A stretch of 64,000 nt of DNA. Source: Escherichia coli. Lineage in GTDB: Bacteria > Pseudomonadota > Gammaproteobacteria > Enterobacterales > Enterobacteriaceae. Shown here piece after piece: positions 1 to 9,575 of this stretch (its first letter is position 1; every line of letters starts with the position of its first letter). The notes below the pieces were generated by a model, which searched no databases, was not told where the DNA came from, and was given only the letters and a program-made list of their open reading frames with translations. A program made the translations under genes and the position numbers. Where the stretch lies: contig NZ_JAATUR010000013.1 of the NCBI RefSeq assembly GCF_011881725.1, positions 1-64,000 on the forward strand, given 5' to 3'.

Positions 1-1602
1 CACCTCCAGATTCTGGCGAATCGCACGATCCAGTTCTTCCGCCTGTTTCATCTGCTCAAACAACGTCTTCGACAATTCGCGCATTTTCGTCTCAAATGCC
101 ACGCCGTCTTCTTCCTGCTCGGCTGCACCCACATAGCGGCCCGGTGTCAGAACGTAGTCGTTATCTTTAATATCTTGCAGGGTCGCAACTTTGCAGAAGC
201 CTGCCTGGTCTTCATATTTTTCCAGCTTACTGTCACCACGCGCAATCCGTGCAGCCAGTTCTTCCGGCGTGCTGCGCCAGGCATGGTAAGTATCGGCGAT
301 TGTGGCAATATCTTCCGCTGTTAACTCTTTAGTTGTGCGGCTAATCATGGTGCCGAGGTTACGCGCATCAATAAACAGCGTCTCGCCCTGACGATCACGA
401 TAACCTTTGGCCGGGTCGGCAGCCTTCGATTTGGTCATAAACCATAAACACACCGGGATCTGCGTGGTGTAAAACAACTGTCCAGGTAGGGCGATCATGC
501 AGTCGATCAGATCATTTTCGATCATCTGTGCACGGATCTCGCCTTCGCCGCTGGTGTTAGAACTCATCGAACCGTTTGCCAGCACAAAACCTGCTGTGCC
601 GTTAGCCGACAGCTTGGAGAGCATATGCAAAATCCAGCCGTAGTTGGCGTTACCGGTTGGCGGCATACGATACCCAGCAAAACGTGGGTCTTTGGTTAAT
701 TCGGCTTCATTACGCCAGTCTTTCAGGTTGAACGGCGGGTTCGCCAGAATGTAGTCGGCTTTCAGGTCCGGGTGCTGGTCGCTAAAGAAAGTGTTTGCCG
801 GTCGTTCGCCGAGGTTAGCTGAAAGACCGCGAATGGCGAGGTTCATTTTTGCCAGTTTATACGTCGTGGCAGTCAGTTCCTGACCATACAGCGCGATATC
901 ACGGCTTTTCCCCTGATGGCTCTCGACAAACTTCACCGACTGCACGAACATCCCCGCCGAACCGCAGCACGGGTCATAAATTTTGCCCTGAAAGGGTTCG
1001 AGCATTTCAGTTAACAGCGTAACCACACATTTAGGCGTGTAGAACTCACCACCGCCTTTGCCTTCAGTTGCGGCAAACTTACCGAGGAAGTATTCGTAAA
1101 CGCGTCCGACCAGGTCTTCTTTCGATAACGTTTCAACGTCAGTTTCGTGTGCCAGCGTTTCGATGTTGTCGATGGTATCAATCAGTGATGCCAGTTTTTT
1201 GGTTTCCAGATTCTGACGGCTGAAGTAGTTGTCTGGCAGCGCGCCTTTCAGCGTTGGGTTACGTTTCTCAATGGTCGAGAGGGCGGTGTCAATACGGACC
1301 GCAATATCGTCCTGTTTGGCATTTTGTTTGATAAACGACCAGCGCGCCTCTTCCGGCAGGTAGAAAATGTTGTCCTGCTGGTAGAACACTTCCATCTCAA
1401 GGAAGTCAGCTTGCCCATCGGCAATCATTTTTTTGCGGCGTGCTTCAAACTTATCGCTGATGAATTTCAGGAACACGAGGCTTAACACCACGTGCTTGTA
1501 TTCGGAGGACTCAACGCTACCGCGAAGTTGGTTTGCGGTATCCCATAATGTTTCTTCAAAGCCTTTCTTTGCTTTGGCTTTTTTAGTTGGTGCTTTGGCC
1601 AT
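1..1602 (-). CDS. hsdM: Type I restriction-modification DNA methyltransferase subunit HsdM (3' end outside window)
   Basis: This is the modification subunit of a type I restriction system, which methylates adenine in the HsdS-specified target using S-adenosylmethionine. The reading frame runs from ATG at 1602 to the window edge with no stop, giving at least 534 residues. It shows the SAM-binding motif DPCCGSAGMF (about 953–980) and the N6-adenine methylase motif NPPF (about 731–742). The N-terminus starts MAKAPTKKAKAKKG, unlike EcoKI HsdM of K-12, so this is a different type I allele; I cannot assign the IA/IB/IC/ID class. hsdS and hsdR should lie beyond position 1. It follows an mrr-like gene on the same strand by 63 bp, so the two may be cotranscribed. 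Confidence 0.93.
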   Translation of the reverse strand, partial: MAKAPTKKAKAKKGFEETLWDTANQLRGSVESSEYKHVVLSLVFLKFISDKFEARRKKMIADGQADFLEMEVFYQQDNIFYLPEEARWSFIKQNAKQDDIAVRIDTALSTIEKRNPTLKGALPDNYFSRQNLETKKLASLIDTIDNIETLAHETDVETLSKEDLVGRVYEYFLGKFAATEGKGGGEFYTPKCVVTLLTEMLEPFQGKIYDPCCGSAGMFVQSVKFVESHQGKSRDIALYGQELTATTYKLAKMNLAIRGLSANLGERPANTFFSDQHPDLKADYILANPPFNLKDWRNEAELTKDPRFAGYRMPPTGNANYGWILHMLSKLSANGTAGFVLANGSMSSNTSGEGEIRAQMIENDLIDCMIALPGQLFYTTQIPVCLWFMTKSKAADPAKGYRDRQGETLFIDARNLGTMISRTTKELTAEDIATIADTYHAWRSTPEELAARIARGDSKLEKYEDQAGFCKVATLQDIKDNDYVLTPGRYVGAAEQEEDGVAFETKMRELSKTLFEQMKQAEELDRAIRQNLEV

Positions 1603-1665
1603 GATGAACTCTGTTCAGATAAATTGGGTCGCTATTGTAATGGTAGAGACGGCAGATTTCGCCCT

Positions 1666-2832
1666 TTAATCCATCTCCAGCTCATCAAACAACTGCAAAT
1701 CTACATCCAGCAATTCCACTGCATTGCTGCGGCGAATGCCGACGTTATTTTCGATTAACAGTTCCAGTAAGCGATCGCCGTCGATAAGCGTAATGGGCGC
1801 TGCCCCCGGAAAGAGCGCCGCTTCTGCACATTTCGCCGCAAATTTCCCGGTGGTGATGAGCGTACCGCGAATGGCTTTGTGGTAAGGCAACGCCCCGCGC
1901 AACTGGTCGATATACGGGCGAGTGATAGTGTTCTGCATTCTTTTGACCTGCACCACTTCTGTAATGGTGGTGATGCCGACCTGCACCTGACCAATCACGT
2001 CCACGCCTTTATCGCCTGAGGCTTTGGTCACTTCGACCTGCTCGTAGCCCATTGCTTCCAGTAATTGACCAACCAGTTGCTCAAATTTGTACGGGTTCAT
2101 CGTGCTGATTTGCTCGCGCAGCAGCTCTTTTTGCTGCTCGTTGTAGCGTTTCACCGCTTCCAACAGCTCTTTACGCGGATCGCTTTTTCGTGCCGGCAAC
2201 GCTTTTCCAAGCCAGGCGCGCCCGGTATCGGTGATGCGATAGCTCATACCTTCGCGAGTAACCATGTCACGGTCGATAAGATTATAGAGTCGGGAGTAGA
2301 GCGTGCTTTTGGCTGACCGGTCGGAAGCAAATTTGGAATGCTGATGCAAAAAGGCCTGCCATTCCGGCAATAAATCGGCGCGGCGCGACATTTCCCGGCC
2401 TGCCAACAGTTCAAGAAGTTGCAGAATGCCTTCCTGGTCGTCCAGTGAACGCAGCGTTTTTTCGTCATCTTGCAGGAATTTTTGCCCGCGCGAGGTGGGC
2501 TGCCAGGTATCGTCTGGCGTGCTTTCCATCAGCTCAAACTGGGGATAGTTGAGGAATAAGTAGCAGCCGTAGCTGTGGCGCGGGTTCAATATGTGATTAT
2601 CGGTATCCCAAATACGACGGGCGATGTCGGCATCTTCACCCGTTAAGCGTTCGCTGATCCACAGGTCAGGCTCCGACCAGTCAACGGGTTTTTGCGGCGT
2701 ACCAGTTTGATCGCGAATGGCGGTAATCATATTGCGCACCGCTTTCAGGGAATAGCCTGATACGGCTTTCATCATAGCCTTAACTTGCGCATAGGTAGGA
2801 AAAAGCGGAGTAATAACTTTGTAGTTTTTCAC
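1666..2832 (-). CDS. Mrr-family restriction endonuclease
   Basis: A 388-residue protein. The N-terminal 200 residues are mixed helical and look like winged-helix DNA-binding regions. The C-terminal part (about 245–365) is an Mrr-type PD-(D/E)xK nuclease domain with MNPYKFEQLV (E251), GVDVIG (D278) and the QVK motif (Q295, K297). Mrr of K-12 is shorter (304 aa) and different in sequence, and it cuts DNA carrying certain methylated bases. This protein is a relative, not the K-12 allele, so I give no symbol. It sits directly upstream of hsdM on the same strand, which suggests a combined defence locus. Whether it is methyl-dependent cannot be read from sequence. Confidence 0.85.
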   Translation of the reverse strand: MKNYKVITPLFPTYAQVKAMMKAVSGYSLKAVRNMITAIRDQTGTPQKPVDWSEPDLWISERLTGEDADIARRIWDTDNHILNPRHSYGCYLFLNYPQFELMESTPDDTWQPTSRGQKFLQDDEKTLRSLDDQEGILQLLELLAGREMSRRADLLPEWQAFLHQHSKFASDRSAKSTLYSRLYNLIDRDMVTREGMSYRITDTGRAWLGKALPARKSDPRKELLEAVKRYNEQQKELLREQISTMNPYKFEQLVGQLLEAMGYEQVEVTKASGDKGVDVIGQVQVGITTITEVVQVKRMQNTITRPYIDQLRGALPYHKAIRGTLITTGKFAAKCAEAALFPGAAPITLIDGDRLLELLIENNVGIRRSNAVELLDVDLQLFDELEMD

Positions 2833-3028
2833 GGTAATCCCTTAACGACAGCGAGGTGTTTAGTGTGCCATGTCAGGCGAGAAATTCTATTGGATGAATC
2901 AAGTCCAACTTACTCATTGTCAATTTCATGGTTGATTATCCAAAACGTGATGCTATTTCCAACATCAACGCTATAATCGCAGAATAATTGTAGATACATT
3001 TTTGTATATACAATTAGGGATGGCAACT

Positions 3029-3316
3029 ATGCCAATGGAGTTTGAATGGGATGCAAACAAGGCCAAAAGTAATCGGGTGAAACATGGCATCTGCTTTGAA
3101 GATGCGGTGTTGGTGTTTGACGATCCCCGACATTTATCAAGGCAGGATCGCGTAGAAAACGGTGAGTATCGCTGGTAGACCATCGGCCTGGTACACGGCA
3201 TCGTGGTTATTCTGGTTGCGCATACCATCCGTTTCGAAAGTGGAAATGAAATGATTCGAATCATCAGTGCGCGAAAAGCAGATCGTAAAGAGAGGAGTCG
3301 CTATGAGCATGGTTAA
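3029..3316 (+). pseudogene. brnT: BrnT-family toxin gene interrupted by an amber codon
   Basis: The frame encodes a full-length BrnT-like ribonuclease toxin of 95 codons (MPMEFEWDANKAKSN... ending ...RKERSRYEHG). An in-frame TAG lies at 3176–3178, between NGEYRW and TIGLVHG. BrnT relatives normally have Gln here, so a CAG-to-TAG change is the simplest explanation. Everything after the stop stays open to 3316, so the mutation is probably recent or read through in a suppressor background. An alternative in-frame ATG lies at 3020. The 3' end overlaps brnA by 14 bp, as usual for brnTA. Truncation after 49 residues removes the C-terminal half and should inactivate the toxin. Confidence 0.85.
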
Positions 3317-3605
3317 ACATAAACGAGGGACCTCCTCAACACTCGATGTGCAGCGTGAGGCCGAACTGAAGGCGCTGGCGAAAAAATCCGACGAAGATAT
3401 TGATTACAGTGATATCCCACCTTCCAGCGATGAGCAATGGTCTAACGCAGAACGCGGTAAGTTTTATCGGCCATTGAAAACTCAGGCTTCGGTGCGTATT
3501 GATGCTGATGTGATGGAATGGTTGAAGCGACCAGGTAAAGGCTATCAAACTCGCCTGAACGCAATTTTACGTGAAGCGATGCTGCGCGATCAGAACAAAA
3601 AATAA
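3303..3605 (+). CDS. brnA: BrnA-family antitoxin
   Basis: A 100-residue antitoxin (MSMVKHKRG...) that in this family binds BrnT and autorepresses the operon. The C-terminal part (SVRIDADVMEWLKRPGKGYQTRLNAILREAM) is a ribbon-helix-helix DNA-binding domain; the central acidic stretch YSDIPPSSDE is typical of BrnA. ATG at 3303 is preceded by GAGAGGAG at good spacing and lies inside the 3' end of the toxin frame; an upstream in-frame start at 3267 has no such signal. With the toxin carrying an amber codon, the antitoxin may be an orphan. Confidence 0.85.
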   Translation: MSMVKHKRGTSSTLDVQREAELKALAKKSDEDIDYSDIPPSSDEQWSNAERGKFYRPLKTQASVRIDADVMEWLKRPGKGYQTRLNAILREAMLRDQNKK

Positions 3606-3638
3606 TTCAGGCCGCCACGCGGCGGCCATCATTCCAAC

Positions 3639-4595
3639 TTACTTCCTTAACCCCGCAAACGCCGCCCTTATCTCATCCTCCGGCAGCTGAATCCCGATAA
3701 ACACCATTGTGCTATGCGGTTTTTCATCGCCCCACGGGCGGTCCCAGTCGGCGCTGTAGAGGCGCTGGACGCCCTGGAACAGCAGGCGGTTAGGTTCGCC
3801 GTCAATCCACAGCATCCCTTTGTAACGCAGTAGTTTATCCGCCGATTCCAGCAGCAGGTTTTCCATCACGCGGGAAACTTCGCTGATATCTACCGGGTAA
3901 TCCAGTTCCACCACAATCGACGAAATATCGTTTTGTTTGTCCGCGATAAAGTGGAAACGCGGTTTGGTGCTGACGACGTTTTCTTCCAGCATAAAACCGT
4001 TGGTGTTGAACAGCAGGCCCAGATCGATGTCGCCGTGGGTGACGGTGTAGACCGGTGCGCGGGCGTTGATGCGCGCCAGGCGTTCACGCAGTTTTTCTGC
4101 TTCGCCTGCGACGTCGGTTTTGGTCAGCAGAATGCGGTCGGCGTAGCCCACTTGTGACTGGGCGATGGTGAACTGGTTCATTTGCTCATCGGCATGTACT
4201 GCATCCACCAGCGCAATCACGCCGTCCAGCAGGTAACGTTGGCATAAAATCTCATGGGAGAAAAAAGTCTGAATAATCGGGCCGGGATCGGCCATGCCGG
4301 TGCATTCAATGACCAGACGGTCGAACTGAATATTGCCCTTGTCGAGATTATCCAGCAGGTCGAGTAGCGCATCCTCCAGCTCGTTGGAGCGCGAACAGCA
4401 GATGCAGCCGTTGGTCAGCGTTTTGATCTGCGTGGCGCGGTCGCCAATTAATTGATCATCAACGGAGACTTCGCCGAATTCGTTTTCTATTACGGCAATC
4501 TTGTAGCCGTGTTGTTCGTTAAGAATATGGCGCAACAGGGTGGTTTTGCCCGCGCCTAAAAAACCGGTGAGTAGGGTAACTGCAATCGGGTTCAT
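3639..4595 (-). CDS. yjiA: P-loop GTPase YjiA (COG0523/CobW family)
   Basis: A 318-residue metal-associated GTPase of the CobW/COG0523 group. The N-terminus carries the Walker A motif GFLGAGKTT, followed by the metal-binding CICC motif of the family and the ECTG segment; the C-terminal CobW_C domain starts around residue 210. The start is MNPIAV at 4595; an upstream in-frame extension of 28 residues runs back into the yjiX 3' end and is unlikely to be translated. It lies 10 bp after yjiX and belongs to the btsT-yjiX-yjiA group. Its physiological metal is not settled. Confidence 0.95.
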   Translation of the reverse strand: MNPIAVTLLTGFLGAGKTTLLRHILNEQHGYKIAVIENEFGEVSVDDQLIGDRATQIKTLTNGCICCSRSNELEDALLDLLDNLDKGNIQFDRLVIECTGMADPGPIIQTFFSHEILCQRYLLDGVIALVDAVHADEQMNQFTIAQSQVGYADRILLTKTDVAGEAEKLRERLARINARAPVYTVTHGDIDLGLLFNTNGFMLEENVVSTKPRFHFIADKQNDISSIVVELDYPVDISEVSRVMENLLLESADKLLRYKGMLWIDGEPNRLLFQGVQRLYSADWDRPWGDEKPHSTMVFIGIQLPEDEIRAAFAGLRK

Positions 4596-4605
4596 GCTCT
4601 CTCCA

Positions 4606-4809
4606 TTAACAACAGCGCATACCGCCTTTACCATCGCCGCCGTAGCGCGCGTTCTGGCGTTCGCGGAAGAATTCTTCATAGCTCATGTACGGCTTGTCGG
4701 GATGGTTGGTCTTCATATGCTCGACGTAGTTGTCGTAGTCTGGAATGCCAATCAACATCTTCGCCGCCTGGCCGAGATATTTTTTTGCCTGTCCTAAGTT
4801 ACCAAACAT
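4606..4809 (-). CDS. yjiX: DUF466/YbdD-family small protein YjiX
   Basis: A 67-residue protein ([14 protein letters not shown]... ending KGGMRCC) of the YbdD/YjiX family. Members are almost always encoded directly downstream of a CstA-family transporter, as here after btsT. The C-terminal Cys pair is conserved in my memory of the family. No catalytic motif is visible; an accessory role for the transporter or for YjiA is inference from gene order. A REP element separates it from btsT. Confidence 0.93.
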
Positions 4810-4854
4810 TTTGCCTTCCAGATATGCGTAAAGCCCGGAAGGTCCGGGCTGGGG

Positions 4855-4936
<82 letters not shown>

Positions 4937-4939
4937 CGG

Positions 4940-7090
4940 TTAGTGGTGCGAAGAGATCTTCACGCCGCCTTCCGGAATTGGAACGTACGGAGTTTCTTTA
5001 TCAGTACGTTTGTCGCTGTTACGCACCTTCAGCCAGGTTTTGAAACCGTAGAAGATGATGCTGTACACCACAATCAGGAACAGAATACTCAGGCCTGCGT
5101 TGGTGTAGTTGTTCACAACGATGTGGTTCATGTTGGCAATCTGCTGCGCTGTCAGGTCAGTACCGTTAGCAATCTTCTCTTTGTACTGGCTTGCCATGTA
5201 GAAGAAGCCTTCCATCTGCGGGTTGGTGCTGAACAGTTTCAGGCCCAGCGCCCAGGTGGTGCAGATAAGCAGCCATACTGCCGGAACAACAGTTACCCAG
5301 ATGTATTGGGTGCGCTTCATCTTAATCAGCACAACGGTACCCAGTACCAGCGCTACGGCTGCCAGCATCTGGTTGGAGATACCGAACAGCGGCCACAGGC
5401 TCTTAACGCCGCCCAGCGGATCGACCACGCCCTGATACAGCAGGTAGCCCCACAGACCCACACAGCCCGCAGTACCGATGATACCAGCAACCAGAGAGTC
5501 AGTTTTTTTCAGGAACGGGATGAAGTTACCCAGCAGGTCCTGCAGCATAAAGCGGCCAGAACGGGTACCGGCATCCAGCGCGGTCAGGATGAACAGTGCT
5601 TCGAACAGAATACCGAAGTGATACCAGAAGCCCATGTCAGCCATCGGCAGCACTTTGTGGAACACGTGAGCGATACCTACCGCCAGCGTCGGCGCACCAC
5701 CCGCACGGTTCAGGACAGAAGGCTCACCAATGTCTTTCGCGGTTTGCAGGATCTGCTCTGGCGAAATCACGAAGCCCCAGGAGCTGACGGTCGCTGCCGC
5801 GTGTGCGGTAACGTCTTTCAGCTGCGCCATGATGATCGGCGCGTTCTCGCCACCCATTTCATGCAGGTTAGGCATGGTGATGCCGAGGCCAGCAGGCGGG
5901 GTGTTCATCGCGAAGTAGAGACCCGGTTCGATGATGGACGCAGCAACCAGCGCCATAATCGCTACGAAGGACTCCATCAGCATTGCGCCGTAGCCAATGA
6001 AACGCGCGTCGGTTTCGTTAGCCAGCAGTTTCGGCGTCGTACCGGAAGAGATCAGCGCGTGGAAGCCAGATACCGCACCACAGGCGATGGTGATGAACAG
6101 GAACGGGAACAGAGCGCCTTTCCACAGCGGGCCAGTACCGTCAATGTACTGGGTCATCGCAGGCATTTTCAGTTCCGGGTTCAACACCACGATACCCAGC
6201 GCCAGGCCGACGATAACGCCGATTTTCAGGAAGGTTGCCAGATAGTCGCGCGGTGCGAGGATCAGCCACACAGGCAGCAGTGCGGAAACAAACGCATAGC
6301 CAATCAGCGCGAAGGTAATGGTGGTGTCTTTAAAGGTCAGTGCCGGACCCCAGTATGGGTCGTGAGCAATCACGCCGCCGAAGTAGATAGAGGCAACCAG
6401 CAGTACGATACCAATAACAGAGACTTCACCCACACGCCCCGGACGAATAAAGCGCATGTAGATACCCATAAACAGCGCGATTGGTACGGTTGAGCAAACG
6501 GTGAAGACACCCCACGGACTTTCGGCCAAGGCTTTAACCACAATCAGCGCCAGGACGGCGAGGATGATGATCATGATTAAGAAACAGCCAAACAGCGCGA
6601 TGGTCCCTGGTACTGGCCCCATCTCTTCTTTGATCATCTCACCGAGAGATGCGCCGTTACGGCGAGAAGAGATAAACAGCACCATAAAGTCCTGAACCGC
6701 ACCGGCCAGCACTACACCCGCCAGCAGCCACAGCGTACCTGGCAGGTAGCCCATCTGCGCGGCGAGAACCGGACCTACCAGCGGACCCGCACCGGCGATA
6801 GCGGCAAAGTGGTGACCAAACAACACGTAACGGTTGGTCGGAACATAGTTCAGACCGTCGTTGTTAATAACCGCAGGCGTCGCGCGCGTGGGGTCGAGTT
6901 TCATCACCTTCTGGGCGATGTACAGACTGTAGTAGCGATAAGCCACCAGATACACCGACACAGAGGCGACCACGATCCACAGGGCGCTAACGTGCTCCCC
7001 CCGACGTAATGCAACTACCGCGAGGCAGAATGCACCGATGATTCCAAGAATCACCCAGGGTATGTGCTTGAATAGTTTTTTCGTATCCAT
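4940..7090 (-). CDS. btsT: High-affinity pyruvate/H+ symporter BtsT (CstA family)
   Basis: A 716-residue inner-membrane protein with many hydrophobic segments, CstA family. It imports pyruvate and is induced by the BtsS/BtsR two-component system. The start MDTKKLFKH at 7090 gives the usual length; the upstream in-frame start at 7105 adds only five residues. Conserved features include [16 protein letters not shown] and [15 protein letters not shown]. The upstream region holds a CRP-type palindrome and two BtsR-like direct repeats. yjiX and yjiA follow. Confidence 0.96.
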
Positions 7091-7369
7091 AGTAAAACCT
7101 GGCATTTTACTCGTCGTCTTTTGGCTTACAGGTGCGGCAGCTGCGTTCGTTCACCCCTGTCACTTACTGTTGTAAGCTCCCGGGGATTCACTCACTTGCT
7201 GCCTTCCTGCAAACCAAAATCCATAGAGTAATTTGTTAATCATAGGCCGAAGCCGTTCTAGGTTTGCGTTGCGTTTGAGGAGGTAAATTGACCGCTATCC
7301 TGCAGTGATGTTGCCAGAGTTACGCGCGCGTAAAGTAAGGTAAATAACTGAGTGGTTATATTAGGGATG

Positions 7370-7397
7370 TAAGCGGTCAGGAATGGCGGTGAGCGGT
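7370..7397 (-). promoter_or_regulatory. Putative BtsR (YehT) binding repeats upstream of btsT
   Basis: Read on the minus strand, ACCGCTCA (7397–7390) and ACCGCTTA (7377–7370) form a direct repeat with a 12-bp spacer. They match the ACC(G/A)CT(C/T)A motif I recall for BtsR at this promoter. They lie about 280 bp before the btsT start. The 377-bp gap 7106–7482 otherwise holds the long btsT leader, a CRP site and the hpaC terminator. Confidence 0.6.
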
Positions 7398-7425
7398 TGG
7401 GCAAGAATTATTCGTCGGGTTGATA

Positions 7426-7441
7426 TGTGATTGAGATCACA
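7426..7441. promoter_or_regulatory. CRP-binding site upstream of btsT
   Basis: TGTGATTGAGATCACA is a perfect TGTGA-N6-TCACA palindrome. It lies upstream of the BtsR-like repeats. btsT is known to need cAMP-CRP, so this is the likely activator site; it lies next to the hpaC terminator. Confidence 0.8.
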
Positions 7442-7476
7442 ATAAAAATGCCCCTTCGACGAATACGTGAAGGGGC
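7441..7476 (-). terminator. Intrinsic terminator after hpaC
   Basis: The hairpin GCCCCTTC...GAAGGGGC (7450–7476) is followed on the minus strand by a T-rich stretch (ATTTTTATT). It closes the hpaBC transcript seven bases after the hpaC stop. Confidence 0.85.
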
Positions 7477-7482
7477 TGGAGC

Positions 7483-7995
7483 TTAAATCGCTGCTTCCAT
7501 TTCCAGCATCACCGGATGAAAACGGCGTTTAAAGTAGATAAGTCCGTGACCTTCGGTACTGAGGATGATGTTTTTAATCTCCACCAGATACACCAGATGT
7601 GTGCCAATCGCCTGCACATCACGGATCTCACCTTCAAGACTGGCCAGCGAACCTTTCAACACCGGCTGCGCCAGCGGGCCTTTTTGCCAGCATGAGAGGC
7701 TAAAACGCTCTTCCATCGCCATGCCCGTCATGCCTGCGAAGTGGCGAGCCATCAGTTCCTGCTCATGGTTGAGGACGTTGACGCACAACTTGCCGTTGCC
7801 CTGAAAAACCGGGTTCATCGCACTGTTGGCGTTAATACATACCATTAGCGACGGTGGGGTATCCGTGACCGAGCAGACGGCCGTTGCCGTAATCCCGCAT
7901 TGTCCGGCGTCGCCCTCGGTGGTGATAATATTTACCGCTGCCGACAGGCTGGCCATCGCGTCACGAAAGCGCAGGCGTTGTTCATCTAATTGCAT
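7483..7995 (-). CDS. hpaC: 4-hydroxyphenylacetate 3-monooxygenase, reductase component
   Basis: A 170-residue NAD(P)H:flavin oxidoreductase that supplies FADH2 to HpaB. It has the flavin reductase-like split-barrel features TTEGDAGQCGITATAVCSVTD and VCVNVLNHEQ-type FMN/FAD-binding segments (the visible text here is LCVNVLNHEQEL). It follows hpaB by 17 bp with a good Shine-Dalgarno sequence (GGAGG). Cytoplasmic two-component flavin-diffusible monooxygenase, first step of the 4-HPA pathway. Confidence 0.96.
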   Translation of the reverse strand: MQLDEQRLRFRDAMASLSAAVNIITTEGDAGQCGITATAVCSVTDTPPSLMVCINANSAMNPVFQGNGKLCVNVLNHEQELMARHFAGMTGMAMEERFSLSCWQKGPLAQPVLKGSLASLEGEIRDVQAIGTHLVYLVEIKNIILSTEGHGLIYFKRRFHPVMLEMEAAI

Positions 7996-8012
7996 CTTAA
8001 CCTCCTGCTGCG

Positions 8013-9575
8013 TTATTTCAGCAGCTTATCCAGCATGTTGATATCGTCGTTGTTGTGCAGGTGCGGCACAGTCCAGCCGTTTTGGTCGTATTCCGACAGG
8101 CAGCGATCGACCATCGCCATCATTTTGTCCATATTGCCGGAGCTTTGTGCCTGGCGCAGACACTGCAGGCGAATCTCATCCTGGCTACCGGAGTAGTTGA
8201 TTTCATACAGCTCGTGACGACCACCAAATTCGCTGCCAATGGCATCCCACATCAGTTTGAGGATCTTGATGCGCTGGACGTGATCCATACCGTTCGAACC
8301 GCGCACGTACTTCGCCAGATACTGGTCGATCTGCGGATTGTTCAGGTCACGGGCACTGGAAGGGAGGTAGATCAGGCCACTGGTTACGTTACGTTCGATA
8401 ATGTTTTTGATCTTCGCGTAGGCCATTGGCGCCAGTACGCGATAGGTTTGCAGTGCGGCATGATCCGGTAAATAAGCCCCGTTAACCCACGGTGTCGCTT
8501 CTGAACACATCGAGTCACTCAATGCCCAGAAGGTGTTACGCCACGCCACCACTTCGCCGAGATCGGCCTGAACACCACGGAACTCCAGGGTGCCGGTACA
8601 TTCGAGCGATTTTTTCAGCAGTGCAGTAATGAAGTCGAGTTTTACTGCGAGGCGCACACAGGCTTGCAGCGGATACATACGGGCGAAACCGCCTTCCATC
8701 GTCCAGCGACGGCAGCGATCAAAATCGCGGTAGATCAGCACGTTTTCCCATGGGATCAGCACGTTATCCATCACCAGGATCGCATCGTTTTCATCGAAGC
8801 GGCTGGAAAGTGGATAGTCGTAAGGTGAGCCGGTAGCACCCGCGACCATTTCATAAGAGGCGCGGGAGATTAATTTCACGCCATCGGCATCCATTGGCGC
8901 AACGAACATCAGTGCGAAGTCCGGGTTTTCGCCCATCACTTGTGCCGAGCCGAAGCCAATCATGTTGTAGTGAGTCAGCGCCGAGTTGGTGGCAACCACT
9001 TTCGCACCGCTGACGATAATCCCGGCGTCAGTCTCTTTTTCCAGCTTGATGTAAACGTCTTTCACTTTATCGGTCGGCAAATGACGATCGATCGGCGGGT
9101 TAACAATCGCGTGGTTAAAGTAGAGGCCAGTTTCCTGAATACGGGTGTACCAGTTACGGGCGTTCTGCTCGAACTGACCGTAAAAGCCCGGATTCGCGCC
9201 CAGTGCGCAACCGAAAGCGGCTTTGTAGTCTGGGGTGCGGCCCATCCAGCCATAGCTCAGGCGTGACCACTCAGCGATGGCGTCGCGCTGCTGGCGCAGA
9301 TCATCGGCACTTTTCGCCACGCGGAAGAATTTATGGGTATAGCCGCCGCTGCCAGTGTCGGTGTTCCAGCACAGAGAGTCCTGCATCTCCGGTTTGTGCA
9401 GCGCGTCGTAAAGTTGGGCAACAGACGCTGCCGCATTACGAAATGCCGGATGAGTGGTAACGTCTTTCACTCGCTCGCCATAGATATAGATCTCGCGACC
9501 ATCCTGCAGGCTTTTCAGATACTCTTCTCCGGTGAAAGGACGTTGGGTACTGGCGCGGAAATCTTCTGGTTTCAT
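8013..9575 (-). CDS. hpaB: 4-hydroxyphenylacetate 3-monooxygenase, oxygenase component
   Basis: A 520-residue FADH2-dependent oxygenase that ortho-hydroxylates 4-hydroxyphenylacetate to homoprotocatechuate (and accepts other phenols). It begins MKPEDFRASTQRPFTGEEYL and shows the conserved core segments GRTPDYKAAFGCALG and GGRHELYEINYSGSQDEIR, at the family's usual length. It is the first gene of hpaBC; the 250-bp region upstream (9576–9825) should carry its HpaA-activated promoter. Confidence 0.97.
   Translation of the reverse strand: MKPEDFRASTQRPFTGEEYLKSLQDGREIYIYGERVKDVTTHPAFRNAAASVAQLYDALHKPEMQDSLCWNTDTGSGGYTHKFFRVAKSADDLRQQRDAIAEWSRLSYGWMGRTPDYKAAFGCALGANPGFYGQFEQNARNWYTRIQETGLYFNHAIVNPPIDRHLPTDKVKDVYIKLEKETDAGIIVSGAKVVATNSALTHYNMIGFGSAQVMGENPDFALMFVAPMDADGVKLISRASYEMVAGATGSPYDYPLSSRFDENDAILVMDNVLIPWENVLIYRDFDRCRRWTMEGGFARMYPLQACVRLAVKLDFITALLKKSLECTGTLEFRGVQADLGEVVAWRNTFWALSDSMCSEATPWVNGAYLPDHAALQTYRVLAPMAYAKIKNIIERNVTSGLIYLPSSARDLNNPQIDQYLAKYVRGSNGMDHVQRIKILKLMWDAIGSEFGGRHELYEINYSGSQDEIRLQCLRQAQSSGNMDKMMAMVDRCLSEYDQNGWTVPHLHNNDDINMLDKLLK

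Noticed and set aside
4943..6493. A 516-codon open frame on the plus strand opposite btsT
   Set aside because: It is exactly antisense to the well-supported btsT, has Arg/His/Gln-rich low-complexity composition typical of shadow frames and no family resemblance.
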